Shown here: piece after piece, positions 36,704 to 45,274 of the stretch
Layout of the letters: every line of letters begins with the position of its first letter
Numbering within the stretch: position 1 is the stretch's first letter
DNA from: UBA981 sp942490995
GTDB taxonomy: Bacteria; Pseudomonadota; Gammaproteobacteria; Ga0077536
Assembly: GCA_942490995.1 (NCBI GenBank)
Contig: CALOBG010000051.1
Location: 152,133-216,132 of the forward strand
Direction: 5' to 3'
DNA length: 64,000 nt
Program-made: the position numbers and the translations under genes
Notes under the pieces: generated by a model
The model's database searches: none
What the model saw: the letters and a program-made list of their open reading frames with translations, nothing else
What the model was told of the DNA's origin: nothing

Positions 36704-37914
36704 TGAACCTCGAACGCAAGAAGACCCTCGACCTGTGGCTGGGCGGGCTGGCGCTGTTCCTGCTCAAGCCCATCGTGGCCGGCCTCGGGGTCGCGTTGCG
36801 GCGCGAGCACCAGCTCGAAGTGCGCGGCGGCATCTTCGTGATGAAGCTCCAGGGCGGAGGCAGCCTCCTGCTCGCGCTGCCCGCGCTGCTCGGGCTCAAG
36901 CGCCGCTATCCCGAGCGCCGGCTGGTGCTGATCTGCACCCCGGGCGTGCAGGCGTTCGCTCGGTTGCTCGGCGTCTTCGACGACTACCGCGTGATCGATG
37001 ACCGGGACGCGCCGCGCATGCTGCTCTCGAGCGTGCGCTGCCTCGCGTCTTCATTCCGGAGCGACACCTTCATCGACTTCGAGGTCTACAGCCGGCTCTC
37101 GAGCGTCTTCAGCGTGCTGACCGCCGCGCGCAACCGAATCGGCTTCTACCTCGAGAGCACCTTCTGGCGCGAGCGGCTGCACACGCACCTCATCTACTTC
37201 GGGCGGCATGCCGCGGTGCAGCACTTCTACGCGCGCGTGGCGGAGCTCCTGGGGGCGGAGGTGGCGAGCGCCGAGGAGTGCGCGGCACAGCTCCGGGGGC
37301 GTCTGGCACAGCTTCGATCGGAGGCCGGCTCGAAGCTCCAGTACGCTGCGGACGAGCGCTACCTCTGCATCGGCAGCACCTGCTCCGAGTTGGGACGCGA
37401 ACGGATGCTGACGCCGAGCATGTGGCGCCAGGTCTTCGAGCAGCGCTTCGGCGCGCTCGAGCTCGAGCGTGTGGTGTTCCTGGGCGTCGCCGCCGACCGC
37501 GAGTTCGTCGCGTCGGTGGTGGACGAATTGCAGCGCGCGCTGCCGGACGTGCGCTTCGACGTGCTGTGCGGCGAGCTCTCGCTGGCGGAGTCCGTGCACG
37601 TCCTCTCCGGGGCGCAGCACTTCTGGGGCGTCGATTCGGGGCTGCTGCATTTCGCGCGCTTGCTCTGCGTGCGCAGCCTCTCCTATTGGGGGCCCACCTC
37701 GCCGGCCACGCGGCTCGTCCCGATCCCCGGCCTCGAGGAAGAGGTGGTCTACCGGCCGATCGCTTGCTCGCCCTGCGTGCACTCGGCCGAGATCCCGCCG
37801 TGCCGCGGCGACAACCAGTGCGTGAAGCGCCTGTTCGCCGAGCCGGAGCAAGAGAACTTCGTGCCGGTGCTCGGTCCCGAGGCCTTCGAGTCTCCCGGGG
37901 CTCCCAGCGCATGA
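36703..37914 (+). CDS. glycosyltransferase family 9 (heptosyltransferase-like)
   Basis: A 403-aa protein starting at the ATG at 36703. It has the GT9 N-terminal core (IFVMKLQGGGSLLLALPALLGLKRRYPERRLVLIC) and the C-terminal nucleotide-sugar domain with HVLSGAQHFWGVDSGLLHFARLL, SYWGPTSPATR and a Cys-rich patch ACSPCVHSAEIPPCRGDNQC. Enzymes of this family transfer heptose or other sugars to lipopolysaccharide core. It overlaps genes on both sides. Confidence 0.82.
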   Translation: MNLERKKTLDLWLGGLALFLLKPIVAGLGVALRREHQLEVRGGIFVMKLQGGGSLLLALPALLGLKRRYPERRLVLICTPGVQAFARLLGVFDDYRVIDDRDAPRMLLSSVRCLASSFRSDTFIDFEVYSRLSSVFSVLTAARNRIGFYLESTFWRERLHTHLIYFGRHAAVQHFYARVAELLGAEVASAEECAAQLRGRLAQLRSEAGSKLQYAADERYLCIGSTCSELGRERMLTPSMWRQVFEQRFGALELERVVFLGVAADREFVASVVDELQRALPDVRFDVLCGELSLAESVHVLSGAQHFWGVDSGLLHFARLLCVRSLSYWGPTSPATRLVPIPGLEEEVVYRPIACSPCVHSAEIPPCRGDNQCVKRLFAEPEQENFVPVLGPEAFESPGAPSA

Positions 37915-39464
37915 AGGAGGCCGCGGGCAGGACGCAAGCCGGGCCCGCCGCGGGCGAGCCGGTGCCCCACGCCGGGGAACATGCGCGGCAGGCGGGCGGT
38001 GTCGTCCAGCGCGTCCTGGGCGTGCTGCTCCTGGGCAGCGCGCTCCTCGTGACCCTGCTCACGTTCGCCGTGCCCCTCGCTCCCGAGTGGAACGATGCGG
38101 CGTGGTACTACATGAACGTGCACTTCCTCGAGACCGGGGAGTACCTGTTCGAGAGCGCCTATCCGTCCTTCGAAGGGGCGAGCCAGCTGTATCCCGTGCT
38201 GGGGTACAGCCTGTGGCTCTGGGTCGCGCGGGGTGTGGAGCAACTCGTCGGGCTGCCCTGGGTGACGGGCGTTCAGGTGGGGCAAACCGCGCTGCACTTG
38301 GCCTCGGCCTGGTGCGTGGTGCAGCTCCTGCGCTCCATGGGCGCGGCGCGTTGGGCGCGGCTGGGCGGCTTGATGTTCTTGGCGTATCCACCTCTGCTCC
38401 TCTATGCCGGCTTCGTGATGTCCGAGACGCTGGCCACGTTCCTGGCCTTGTTCTCGAGCCTGGCCGCGGTCCAGCACCTGAGGACGGGAGCGCTGCGCTG
38501 GCTCGCCGCCGCGCTGTTCGTCTCCGGCTACTCCATCCTGGTGAAGCCGGTGTTCGCGCTCTTGACGGTGTTGATCTTCGGAGTCGCGTTCCTGGCCGCT
38601 GCGCGTCGCGCAGGGCCGTGGCGGCGCGTTCTCGCGCTGGTGCCCCTGGCGCTGCTCCCCACCGCGGCGCAGTCCCTCGTCTCCTATGGCCTGTATGGCA
38701 ACTTCGCGGTCCGCAGCGGCGCGGGTTGGAACCTCTGGGAGCGGGTGATCGTCGCCGACGGCCTGGTGCCGGAGAGCTCGGAGGCTCTTGCGCGCGCCCG
38801 TGACCTGTTCGAGCGACGGGGCCGTCGCGTCCCCATCGACAAGTCCTGGTGGGTGATCGCAAGCCGCTTGAGCCGCATGGGCTACTCCGAGTCCTTCACG
38901 GCGGAGCTCTGCGGCGAGATCGCTCGCGATGGGATCGCCGAGCATCCGTTGGAGTACGCGCTGGGGACGTTCCACAACGGCATGCTCTCCAGCTTGGCGA
39001 CGCCGCGCATCCGCAACTCGTTCGCCGCGTCGGCGGACTACCTCGCCGAACTCGAGGCCTTCGGCCAAGAGCCGCAGCACCTTCCGCTCTACGACAAGCT
39101 GCGCGCCCAGACGTTCGCAGAACCGGGCTGGCGCGCGCCCTGGATCCGGCTCCAGCATCGCCTCGTCGGCTGGCTCGAGCCGTACACGGATCGAATCCAC
39201 GGCTGGGCGCTGGTGCTCCCATGCATGCTCGGGGCGCTGGAGGCTGTCCTCGCCTTGCTGCGCAAGCGGCGGGCGCCGGACGAGCTGATGCGGCTCATGC
39301 TCTACTTCACGCCGATCCTGATCGTGCTGGGCTCGAACCTGGCCGAGAAGCCCCTCGCCCGGTTCGTGATGCCCGCGGTCCCCTTCGGGATCATCGGGCT
39401 GATCGTGCTGCTAGAGCGCATCGGTACGCGTCGGCTCACGGATGAGACGGCAGCCGCCTCCTGA
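37911..39464 (+). CDS. GT39/ArnT-like membrane glycosyltransferase
   Basis: A 517-aa polytopic protein (ATG at 37911, overlapping GT9 by 4 bp). After one helix comes an acidic loop AVPLAPEWNDAAWYYMNVHF, the expected catalytic Asp region of GT-C enzymes, then GYSLWLWVARGVEQLVGLPW and several further helices, a soluble middle part and a C-terminal membrane block. It probably transfers a sugar from a polyprenyl carrier. It ends the three-gene glycan operon. Confidence 0.75.
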   Translation: MKEAAGRTQAGPAAGEPVPHAGEHARQAGGVVQRVLGVLLLGSALLVTLLTFAVPLAPEWNDAAWYYMNVHFLETGEYLFESAYPSFEGASQLYPVLGYSLWLWVARGVEQLVGLPWVTGVQVGQTALHLASAWCVVQLLRSMGAARWARLGGLMFLAYPPLLLYAGFVMSETLATFLALFSSLAAVQHLRTGALRWLAAALFVSGYSILVKPVFALLTVLIFGVAFLAAARRAGPWRRVLALVPLALLPTAAQSLVSYGLYGNFAVRSGAGWNLWERVIVADGLVPESSEALARARDLFERRGRRVPIDKSWWVIASRLSRMGYSESFTAELCGEIARDGIAEHPLEYALGTFHNGMLSSLATPRIRNSFAASADYLAELEAFGQEPQHLPLYDKLRAQTFAEPGWRAPWIRLQHRLVGWLEPYTDRIHGWALVLPCMLGALEAVLALLRKRRAPDELMRLMLYFTPILIVLGSNLAEKPLARFVMPAVPFGIIGLIVLLERIGTRRLTDETAAAS

Positions 39465-40153
39465 GCGAAGATCGCGACTTCCAAGGAACCTGTGCGGGTT
39501 CGCGTGAGTCCGGAAGGGGGCGCGCACTCGCAGCGCCCAGGCTCCGGCCTGGTGTTGCCTGGTGGTGCTCGTTGCGGGAGGGGCGGCCGCTAGTTGCTTG
39601 CGCTCTGCGCAAGGGGAGCCGCCGCCGCTGCGCTTCCAGAATGTCGCTGGCCATGGCGCGCGAATGCCACGTCGTGGGTAGGTGCTGAGCGCCGTTGCTC
39701 GAGGAGAGCGCGATCACGCCATCGCGCTCCGTGACGTCCCCGTCGAGCTTGCCCAAGGAGGTGAGCCATCGACTCGCGTACGGCGGCAAGCAGGTGCCTC
39801 GAGCTTGCAAGCCTGTCGCCATTCGTCGGTCCGGCGACGCACGGCCCCGGTTTCGTCGCCCTTCATGCTGACGTGCGAAGAGTCATTGGGAACGAGCTGC
39901 ACCGTTCGTGCGCTGGGGCGATTCCCAATGGACGGAAACTGTTTCGATCGCGTGTGCGCGATGGAACTGCCTGCGACGTGTCCACGTCTATCGAGTGCCC
40001 CAATGGGGGAGCCTGCTCGCTCGGCTCATTCGGGGCAAAGAGGTGAACGAACGCGTGAGCCTCTTCAGGGAGATGCACTCCTGATTGACTTGTCGGCTCT
40101 GCGATTGCCTCGCAGGGCGCATCCCACGTTGTCCTTTGCATGAGGAATTGAAG
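39465..40153. other. 689-bp gap with no convincing gene
   Basis: Short open frames exist on both strands (for example 39682..40143 plus and 39436..39822 minus), but their translations lack domains, signal sequences or family resemblance. Base composition is lower in GC than the flanks. It may be decayed coding DNA or a regulatory region for the secreted protein that follows. I see no tRNA, repeat or terminator here. Confidence 0.5.
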
Positions 40154-41455
40154 ATGGTGGTTCCAGGTAGATTCGTTTTCGCCGGAGGTCTGTCGCTATT
40201 GGTCCTGTGTGGTGCGGCTAGCGCACAAAGCAGTCACAGCAAGAAAGTCCGTAGGGTGACGCAGCCTCTGCTTCAGGCCGATCTGGACCTGAGCACGGGG
40301 CAGTACACGATCGGCTCGAAGATCAATCAGAAGTCGTCACACTTCTTCAATACGTCGCGCTCCCTGAGCAACGTCGATTTCGCCGGCTTCGTCGGCATCG
40401 ATTCCGTTCAGTGCGAGTGGTTCGACACGGCCGAGAAGGGCATGGGCAAGACCGGTGGGAAGTCCGAGATCATGACCTCCTTCCTATTTGCCTATTGCTC
40501 CTCCGCCCGAGCCACCCAATCGGGGGGAGTCGGGGGCTCCGCGACGGTCAGCTTCGTGGAGGGGTACATGACGCCGGCTCTCGGCGGCGCTCGTCCCACG
40601 TTCGCGAGTCGCACCGCGGTCTACAACCTCTCGGGCCTGCCGGCCAACACGGCGGCCTCCTCGTTCTTCGGCGGCTTCAACTGCTTCTTCATCCGCATCC
40701 GGACGGCGACCCCGGTGTCCAACCCCGGCATGCCGCCGTTCGATGGTGGGCAGAGCCTCGCGGACGGGGTGCTCGGCTGGAGCTGGGACTTCCGCGACCT
40801 CTCGCTCTCGGTCCCGTTGGCCCACACCTTCCCGTTCATGGCCTGCGTGACCTCGTGCTCCGGCGTCGGGCCCGACGGCCAGACCATCTCGGACGGCATC
40901 GACCAATTCTGCGGCACGTTCCCGAACAACCCGCCGTTCGGGCTGCTCACGACTTTCACCTTCGGCACGGTGACCACGTACACCTCGCTGAACATGGAGA
41001 TCCGCGAGGCCAACGCGATCCCGGGAGCCACGTCGATCTACAACCCGGCGATGCGCTCGGCCACCGAGTCCACCGAGAACCCCGTCATCCTGTCCTCGAT
41101 CGGGCAGAGCAGCCTGGGTGACCCGTGGAAGCTGCAGCTCGACTGCACCGCGGCGACGATCGGCGGCAAGCCGGCGATCTACATCGTCGAGTTCCTGCCC
41201 GGCAACGTGCCGGTCACCTCCCCCAGCTTCGCGATCGGGCACCTCCTCATCAGCCTGGCCGCTCCGGTGACCAAGGTGTTCATCGTTCCCGGAGCGAGCG
41301 GCTCGGTCGGCACCTTCCCGCCGGGCGGCCCCGGGATCCCGATCCCCATCGACCTGCAGTTCCTGGACGTCTCCTACCAGATCCAGGGCTTCTGCGGCGA
41401 CACGCCGAAGGGCTTCCTGTCGAACGGTCTCAACCAGACGATGGGCAGCTTCTAG
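40154..41455 (+). CDS. secreted protein of unknown function
   Basis: A 433-aa protein. The ATG at 40154 is preceded by GAGG and starts a signal peptide (FVFAGGLSLLVLCGAASAQ). The rest is rich in Ser, Thr, Gly and Pro with few charges and scattered Cys, like exported proteins of marine Planctomycetota. No catalytic motif or known domain is recognised. It is followed by a strong hairpin and is convergent with the sulfatase operon. Confidence 0.75.
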   Translation: MVVPGRFVFAGGLSLLVLCGAASAQSSHSKKVRRVTQPLLQADLDLSTGQYTIGSKINQKSSHFFNTSRSLSNVDFAGFVGIDSVQCEWFDTAEKGMGKTGGKSEIMTSFLFAYCSSARATQSGGVGGSATVSFVEGYMTPALGGARPTFASRTAVYNLSGLPANTAASSFFGGFNCFFIRIRTATPVSNPGMPPFDGGQSLADGVLGWSWDFRDLSLSVPLAHTFPFMACVTSCSGVGPDGQTISDGIDQFCGTFPNNPPFGLLTTFTFGTVTTYTSLNMEIREANAIPGATSIYNPAMRSATESTENPVILSSIGQSSLGDPWKLQLDCTAATIGGKPAIYIVEFLPGNVPVTSPSFAIGHLLISLAAPVTKVFIVPGASGSVGTFPPGGPGIPIPIDLQFLDVSYQIQGFCGDTPKGFLSNGLNQTMGSF

Positions 41456-41470
41456 AGCCTTCCCGGGGGG

Positions 41471-41519
41471 AGTGAAGTCGAGAGGTCGCGGTTCGCGCCG
41501 CGGCCTCTCGCTGTTCACT
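41471..41519. terminator. bidirectional hairpin between convergent genes
   Basis: AGTGAA, then CGAGAGGTCGCGG, a 6-nt loop, then CCGCGGCCTCTCG and TTCACT form a long stem with one G-T pair. There is no T-run, so termination is inferred from position between convergent 40154..41455 and 41531..42868. Confidence 0.65.
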
Positions 41520-41530
41520 TGCCGCGGACC

Positions 41531-42868
41531 TCAATAGCCGAGCGCCTGGATGCGCTCGAGCTCCTCGAGGGAGAACGCGGGTTGCTCGGCGTCCTCGAGG
41601 ATCAAGCGCTGGAAGAGGGGCGCATGCCACGCCATGAGCTTCTCCTCCATGTCCCGGCGCACCTCGGGGTTGGCTGCCGACACATCCTCCTGCTCGAGGG
41701 GATCGGTCGCGAGGTCGAAGAGCAGGCTCTGGCGGCTGCGCATCTCGTGCACCAGCTTCCAGCGCCCATGGCGCACCGCCTGCAGCTCGGCGTCGCGGTA
41801 CGTCGCTGCGAAGTGGGGGCGCAGGGTGATCTCGCCCAGCAGCGAGCGTGCGAGCCGCTCGGGCGCCGGCGGATCCTGCGCCGGGACCTGGCTCAGGATC
41901 GTCGGGTAAACGTCCATGGTGGAGACCGGCAGCGAGACGCGACGCGGGGTGAAGCGACCGCTGGGCTTCACGATCAGCGGCACGTGGATCAGCTCCTGGA
42001 AGAGTGTGCGGGTGTGGCCGATCCAGCGGTCGGCTCGGTCCATCAGCGCTTCCCCGTGGTCGGCGGTGAGGATCACGAGCGTGTCGTCGTAGAGGTCCAG
42101 GGCCTCCAGCCCATCGAGGAGCCTCCCGATGTGCTCGTCGGTGTAGCGGATCTCGGCGTCGTACAGGTCGTTGAGGTAGCGGATGTCCTCTTCGCCGTAG
42201 CGCCCTGCGCTGGCGCGCCGCCGCAGCTTGTCGATGTTGTCGCGCTCGCTGGTCAGGCGGCTCTCCGTGGGGCGCAGGAGCTCGGGATAGTCCTGTTCCA
42301 CGTAGTCGTAGTGGGGATCGAAGTAGTGGACGAAGAGGAGGAAGGGCTCGGGGGCATCGACGCGGCGCTCCAGGTACTCGAGCGCCAGGTCCGTCAGCCC
42401 CTCCGAGGAGACGTGTTCGTGGCCCTGCGCATGATCCTCGTTCCACTCGTCGAAGCCGCGGTCGAAGCCCAGCTTGGAGCCGATGAACAGGTGCGAGACG
42501 ATGCCCGCCGTCGCGTATCCGCGTCGGCCGAGCTCCTGCGCCAGGGTGGGCAGGTGATCGGGCAGCGCGATCGCGCGGTTGCGCACTCCGATCTGCGCCG
42601 GCGGGAGGCCGGTCAGGATGGAGGCGACCGCGGGAGTGGTCCAGGGGGCCGGCGACAGCGCGTCCTCGAAGACCACCGCCCGATCGGCGAAGGCGTCGAT
42701 GCGGGGTGACGTGGGCCGTCCGTAGCCATGGGTGCCCAGGCGGTCCGCACGCAGGGTGTCCACCACGATGAGCAGCACGTTGGGCTGACGCGGTCGCAGG
42801 TACCACCAGAGCCCCGCGCCCGAGGCGGCGAGCAGCAGCGCCCAAGGGAGCCAACGCCGGCGCTTCAT
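41531..42868 (-). CDS. sulfatase-family protein lacking the formylglycine cysteine
   Basis: A 445-aa protein with an N-terminal membrane anchor (LPWALLLAASGAGLWWYL). It has the alkaline-phosphatase-superfamily metal site NVLLIVVDTLRADRLG and DDTLVILTADHGEALMD. Where sulfatases have C/S-x-P-x-R, it reads Thr-Thr-Pro-Ala-Val in PWTTPAVASILTG, so formylglycine cannot form. A Thr nucleophile, as in phosphotransferases of this superfamily, is possible. Its ATG overlaps the stop of the upstream sulfatase. Confidence 0.85.
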   Translation of the reverse strand: MKRRRWLPWALLLAASGAGLWWYLRPRQPNVLLIVVDTLRADRLGTHGYGRPTSPRIDAFADRAVVFEDALSPAPWTTPAVASILTGLPPAQIGVRNRAIALPDHLPTLAQELGRRGYATAGIVSHLFIGSKLGFDRGFDEWNEDHAQGHEHVSSEGLTDLALEYLERRVDAPEPFLLFVHYFDPHYDYVEQDYPELLRPTESRLTSERDNIDKLRRRASAGRYGEEDIRYLNDLYDAEIRYTDEHIGRLLDGLEALDLYDDTLVILTADHGEALMDRADRWIGHTRTLFQELIHVPLIVKPSGRFTPRRVSLPVSTMDVYPTILSQVPAQDPPAPERLARSLLGEITLRPHFAATYRDAELQAVRHGRWKLVHEMRSRQSLLFDLATDPLEQEDVSAANPEVRRDMEEKLMAWHAPLFQRLILEDAEQPAFSLEELERIQALGY

Positions 42869-44460
42869 TCCGCTCCCCAGGGGTCGCCCGTGCGCGCCAA
42901 CCACGGCTCCAGTTCTTCCTCGCGCAAGCGCTCCACCAGCTCGGGCTTCTCCGCGGCCAAGTTCACGAGCTGGAACGGGTCCGCGTGGTTGTCGTAGAGC
43001 CGCAGCACTTCCTCCGTGCCGCTATCGACCACTCCGCGTCCATCCGCCGGCGAGCGCTCGATCACGAGCGTGTAGCGCGCCGTGCGTACACCGCGCCAAC
43101 CCGCTTCGGGATGGTCGTGGGGGACCCTGAGGTACAACTGGGAGCTGGGGCGCGGCCCTTCACCCGTCAGCACGACGCTCGAGAGGTCCCGCCCTTCCAC
43201 CGACTCGGGCGTGTGCTCGCCGAAGCCCATCAAGCCCAACAGCGTCGGGTAGAGATCCGGCACCGAGATCAGAAGGTCGTCGTGCCGCGCCTCCACCCGC
43301 CCGGGCCAGCGCAGCAGGAACGGAACGCGCACCGACTCCTCATAGGGTTGGTTCTTCGCCATCTCGCCGTGCAGCCCCAGGCAATCACCGTGGTCCGAGG
43401 TGAAGAGCACGATGGTGTCGTCCGTGAGCCCTTGCGCTTCGAGCGCCGCCAGGATGCGACCCACCTGCTCGTCCACGCCGGTCATGGCCGCGTACTGCTG
43501 CCGGAGATGATCGCGCGTGTAGCTGCCCGCCCCGGAGTCGGCCGGCATCAGGCTCCCGTGCGGAGCCAACAGCTCCTCCTGGGACAGGTGGTCGTAGCGC
43601 TCGAGGTAGTGGCTCGGCACCTGTGCGTAGGGCGTATGGGGCGGGTTCATGGCCACGACGAGCGCGAACGGAGCTTCGGGTTGCCGCAGGGTGCCTCCCT
43701 CGTTCTCGAGGAAGCGAATCGCCTGATCCACCTCGTGCTCGGGACTCCACTGCGTCACCTTGACGCGCTGGTCGCGGGGTGCCTCGCTCGTCCAGTACTG
43801 CGGCGTCAGGTGCTGATCGAACGTGTTGTAGGCGTACCAGAATCCGAAGCCGTGTCGCCGTTCGGGCGGGGTCCACTCGTTCCAGGCCAGGTGGGGTCGG
43901 TTGTTGTAGGACTTGACGAAGGGCTCGCGCGGGGCCTCGAGGTGCCACTTGCCGATGTACCCGAGCGAGTACCCCTGGTCCGCGAGCACGTCGGACCAGC
44001 ACCGATCCTCCAGCCGCAACTCGTACCCGTAGCGTGTTCCCTTCGAGTTGCAGTTCCCGAGCACGCCGTTCGCGAACGGGTACTTGCCCGTCATGAACAT
44101 CGCCCGATAGGGACTGCACACCGGGTAGTTGCTCACCGCGTCCGTGAGCACGAGCGACTCCTCCGCGAGGCGATCCAGGTGCGGTGTGATCACCGCCTCC
44201 TCGCCCAGGAACCCGAGCGACCGCCCGCGCCATTGGTCCGGCAGCAGGATCAGGAGGTTCGGCGGCTCGGCCGCGGCGGTGGGCTCCTCTTGTTCCGGAC
44301 TCGCACCGCGCGCCTGGCCGGCGCCGAGTCCGCAGATGAGCAGCAGGAGGGCGGGCCCCAGCGCGGCTCCACCGAACGACCCACCAAACAGCCAGGCGAA
44401 CGACCAGGCGAACGGTGTGACGAGGCGTGCGGCGAAGTTCGTGGGCAACCGATGGGGCAT
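42865..44460 (-). CDS. sulfatase, canonical active site, exported
   Basis: A 531-aa protein starting at the ATG at 44460 with a hydrophobic leader and signal-like region (LGPALLLLICGLGAGQARGA). The sulfatase signature CSPYRAMFMTGKYP contains the C-x-P-x-R site for formylglycine. Metal ligands are in NLLILLPDQWRG and IVLFTSDHGDCLG, and GKWHLEAP is present. It should hydrolyse sulfate esters, probably of a polysaccharide. It follows the SDR gene by 58 bp and overlaps the non-canonical paralogue. Confidence 0.92.
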   Translation of the reverse strand: MPHRLPTNFAARLVTPFAWSFAWLFGGSFGGAALGPALLLLICGLGAGQARGASPEQEEPTAAAEPPNLLILLPDQWRGRSLGFLGEEAVITPHLDRLAEESLVLTDAVSNYPVCSPYRAMFMTGKYPFANGVLGNCNSKGTRYGYELRLEDRCWSDVLADQGYSLGYIGKWHLEAPREPFVKSYNNRPHLAWNEWTPPERRHGFGFWYAYNTFDQHLTPQYWTSEAPRDQRVKVTQWSPEHEVDQAIRFLENEGGTLRQPEAPFALVVAMNPPHTPYAQVPSHYLERYDHLSQEELLAPHGSLMPADSGAGSYTRDHLRQQYAAMTGVDEQVGRILAALEAQGLTDDTIVLFTSDHGDCLGLHGEMAKNQPYEESVRVPFLLRWPGRVEARHDDLLISVPDLYPTLLGLMGFGEHTPESVEGRDLSSVVLTGEGPRPSSQLYLRVPHDHPEAGWRGVRTARYTLVIERSPADGRGVVDSGTEEVLRLYDNHADPFQLVNLAAEKPELVERLREEELEPWLARTGDPWGAE

Positions 44461-44518
44461 GGCCGGCGCGGGAGTATAGCGCGCGGCTCTCGGTGCCCGC
44501 GGGATCCCGCGCGCTTCC

Positions 44519-45274
44519 CTACGACATGAGCTGGCCGCCGTTGACGTTGAGTACGTGTCCGGTGACGAAGGACGCGGCGTCGGAGGCCAGGTAGAGCGCG
44601 GCCTGGGCCACGTCGTCGGTTTCACCGATGCGGGCCAAGGGCAGGTCGGCAGCGATTTCCGCCTCCGCGCCGTCCTCCAGGAGATGGGCGATCATCTCGG
44701 TGCGGATGAAGCCCGGGGCGATCGCGTTCACGCGGATGCCCTGCGGACCCAGGAGGCGCGCGAAGGAGCGGGTGAGGGAGATGACGGCGGCCTTCGAGGC
44801 GGAGTAGTGGGGCGCCTTCGGGCCGCCGAACTGGCCGCCCACCGAGGAGACGTTGATCACGCAGCCGCTCTTCTGGCGCTCGAACTGACGCGCGGCGGCC
44901 TGGGTGCAGAAGAACACGCCCTTCTGGTTCGTGTCGGTGGTCCGGTCCCAGTCCTCTTCGGTGATCTCGAGGAAGGGCTGCTGCTTCAGGTAGCCGGCGT
45001 TGTTCACCAGCACGTCCAGGCGTCCGAAGTGCTCGGTGACGCGGCCGATGGCGGACCGGATGCTCGCGAGCGAGGTGACGTCGAGGTCCACGGCCAGGGC
45101 GTCGCCCAGCTCCTCGGCCAGCGCGGCCGCGCGGGCTTCCTCGGTGCGGTAGGTGAGCGCGACGCGCGCGCCGGCCGCCGAGAAGGCACGTGCGATCTGG
45201 GCGCCGATGCCGCGCGAGCCGCCGGTGACGAGCACCACGCGCTCACGCAGGGATGCGAAGGGGTCCGGGGTCAT
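44519..45274 (-). CDS. short-chain dehydrogenase/reductase (FabG-like)
   Basis: A 251-aa classical SDR. The cofactor motif TGGSRGIGAQIARAF is at residues 18-32, NNAGYLKQQPF follows, the catalytic Ser is in INVSSVGGQFGG and Tyr/Lys in YSASKAAV, and the end NVNGGQLMS is FabG-like. The ATG at 45274 overlaps the stop of the DXS-like gene (ATGA). In this operon it probably reduces the product of that enzyme rather than acting in fatty-acid synthesis; this is inference. Confidence 0.88.
   Translation of the reverse strand: MTPDPFASLRERVVLVTGGSRGIGAQIARAFSAAGARVALTYRTEEARAAALAEELGDALAVDLDVTSLASIRSAIGRVTEHFGRLDVLVNNAGYLKQQPFLEITEEDWDRTTDTNQKGVFFCTQAAARQFERQKSGCVINVSSVGGQFGGPKAPHYSASKAAVISLTRSFARLLGPQGIRVNAIAPGFIRTEMIAHLLEDGAEAEIAADLPLARIGETDDVAQAALYLASDAASFVTGHVLNVNGGQLMS

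Noticed and set aside
39436..39822. A possible transposase fragment on minus in the gene-poor gap
   Set aside because: No catalytic motif, inverted ends or target duplication are visible; the translation resembles no family I know.
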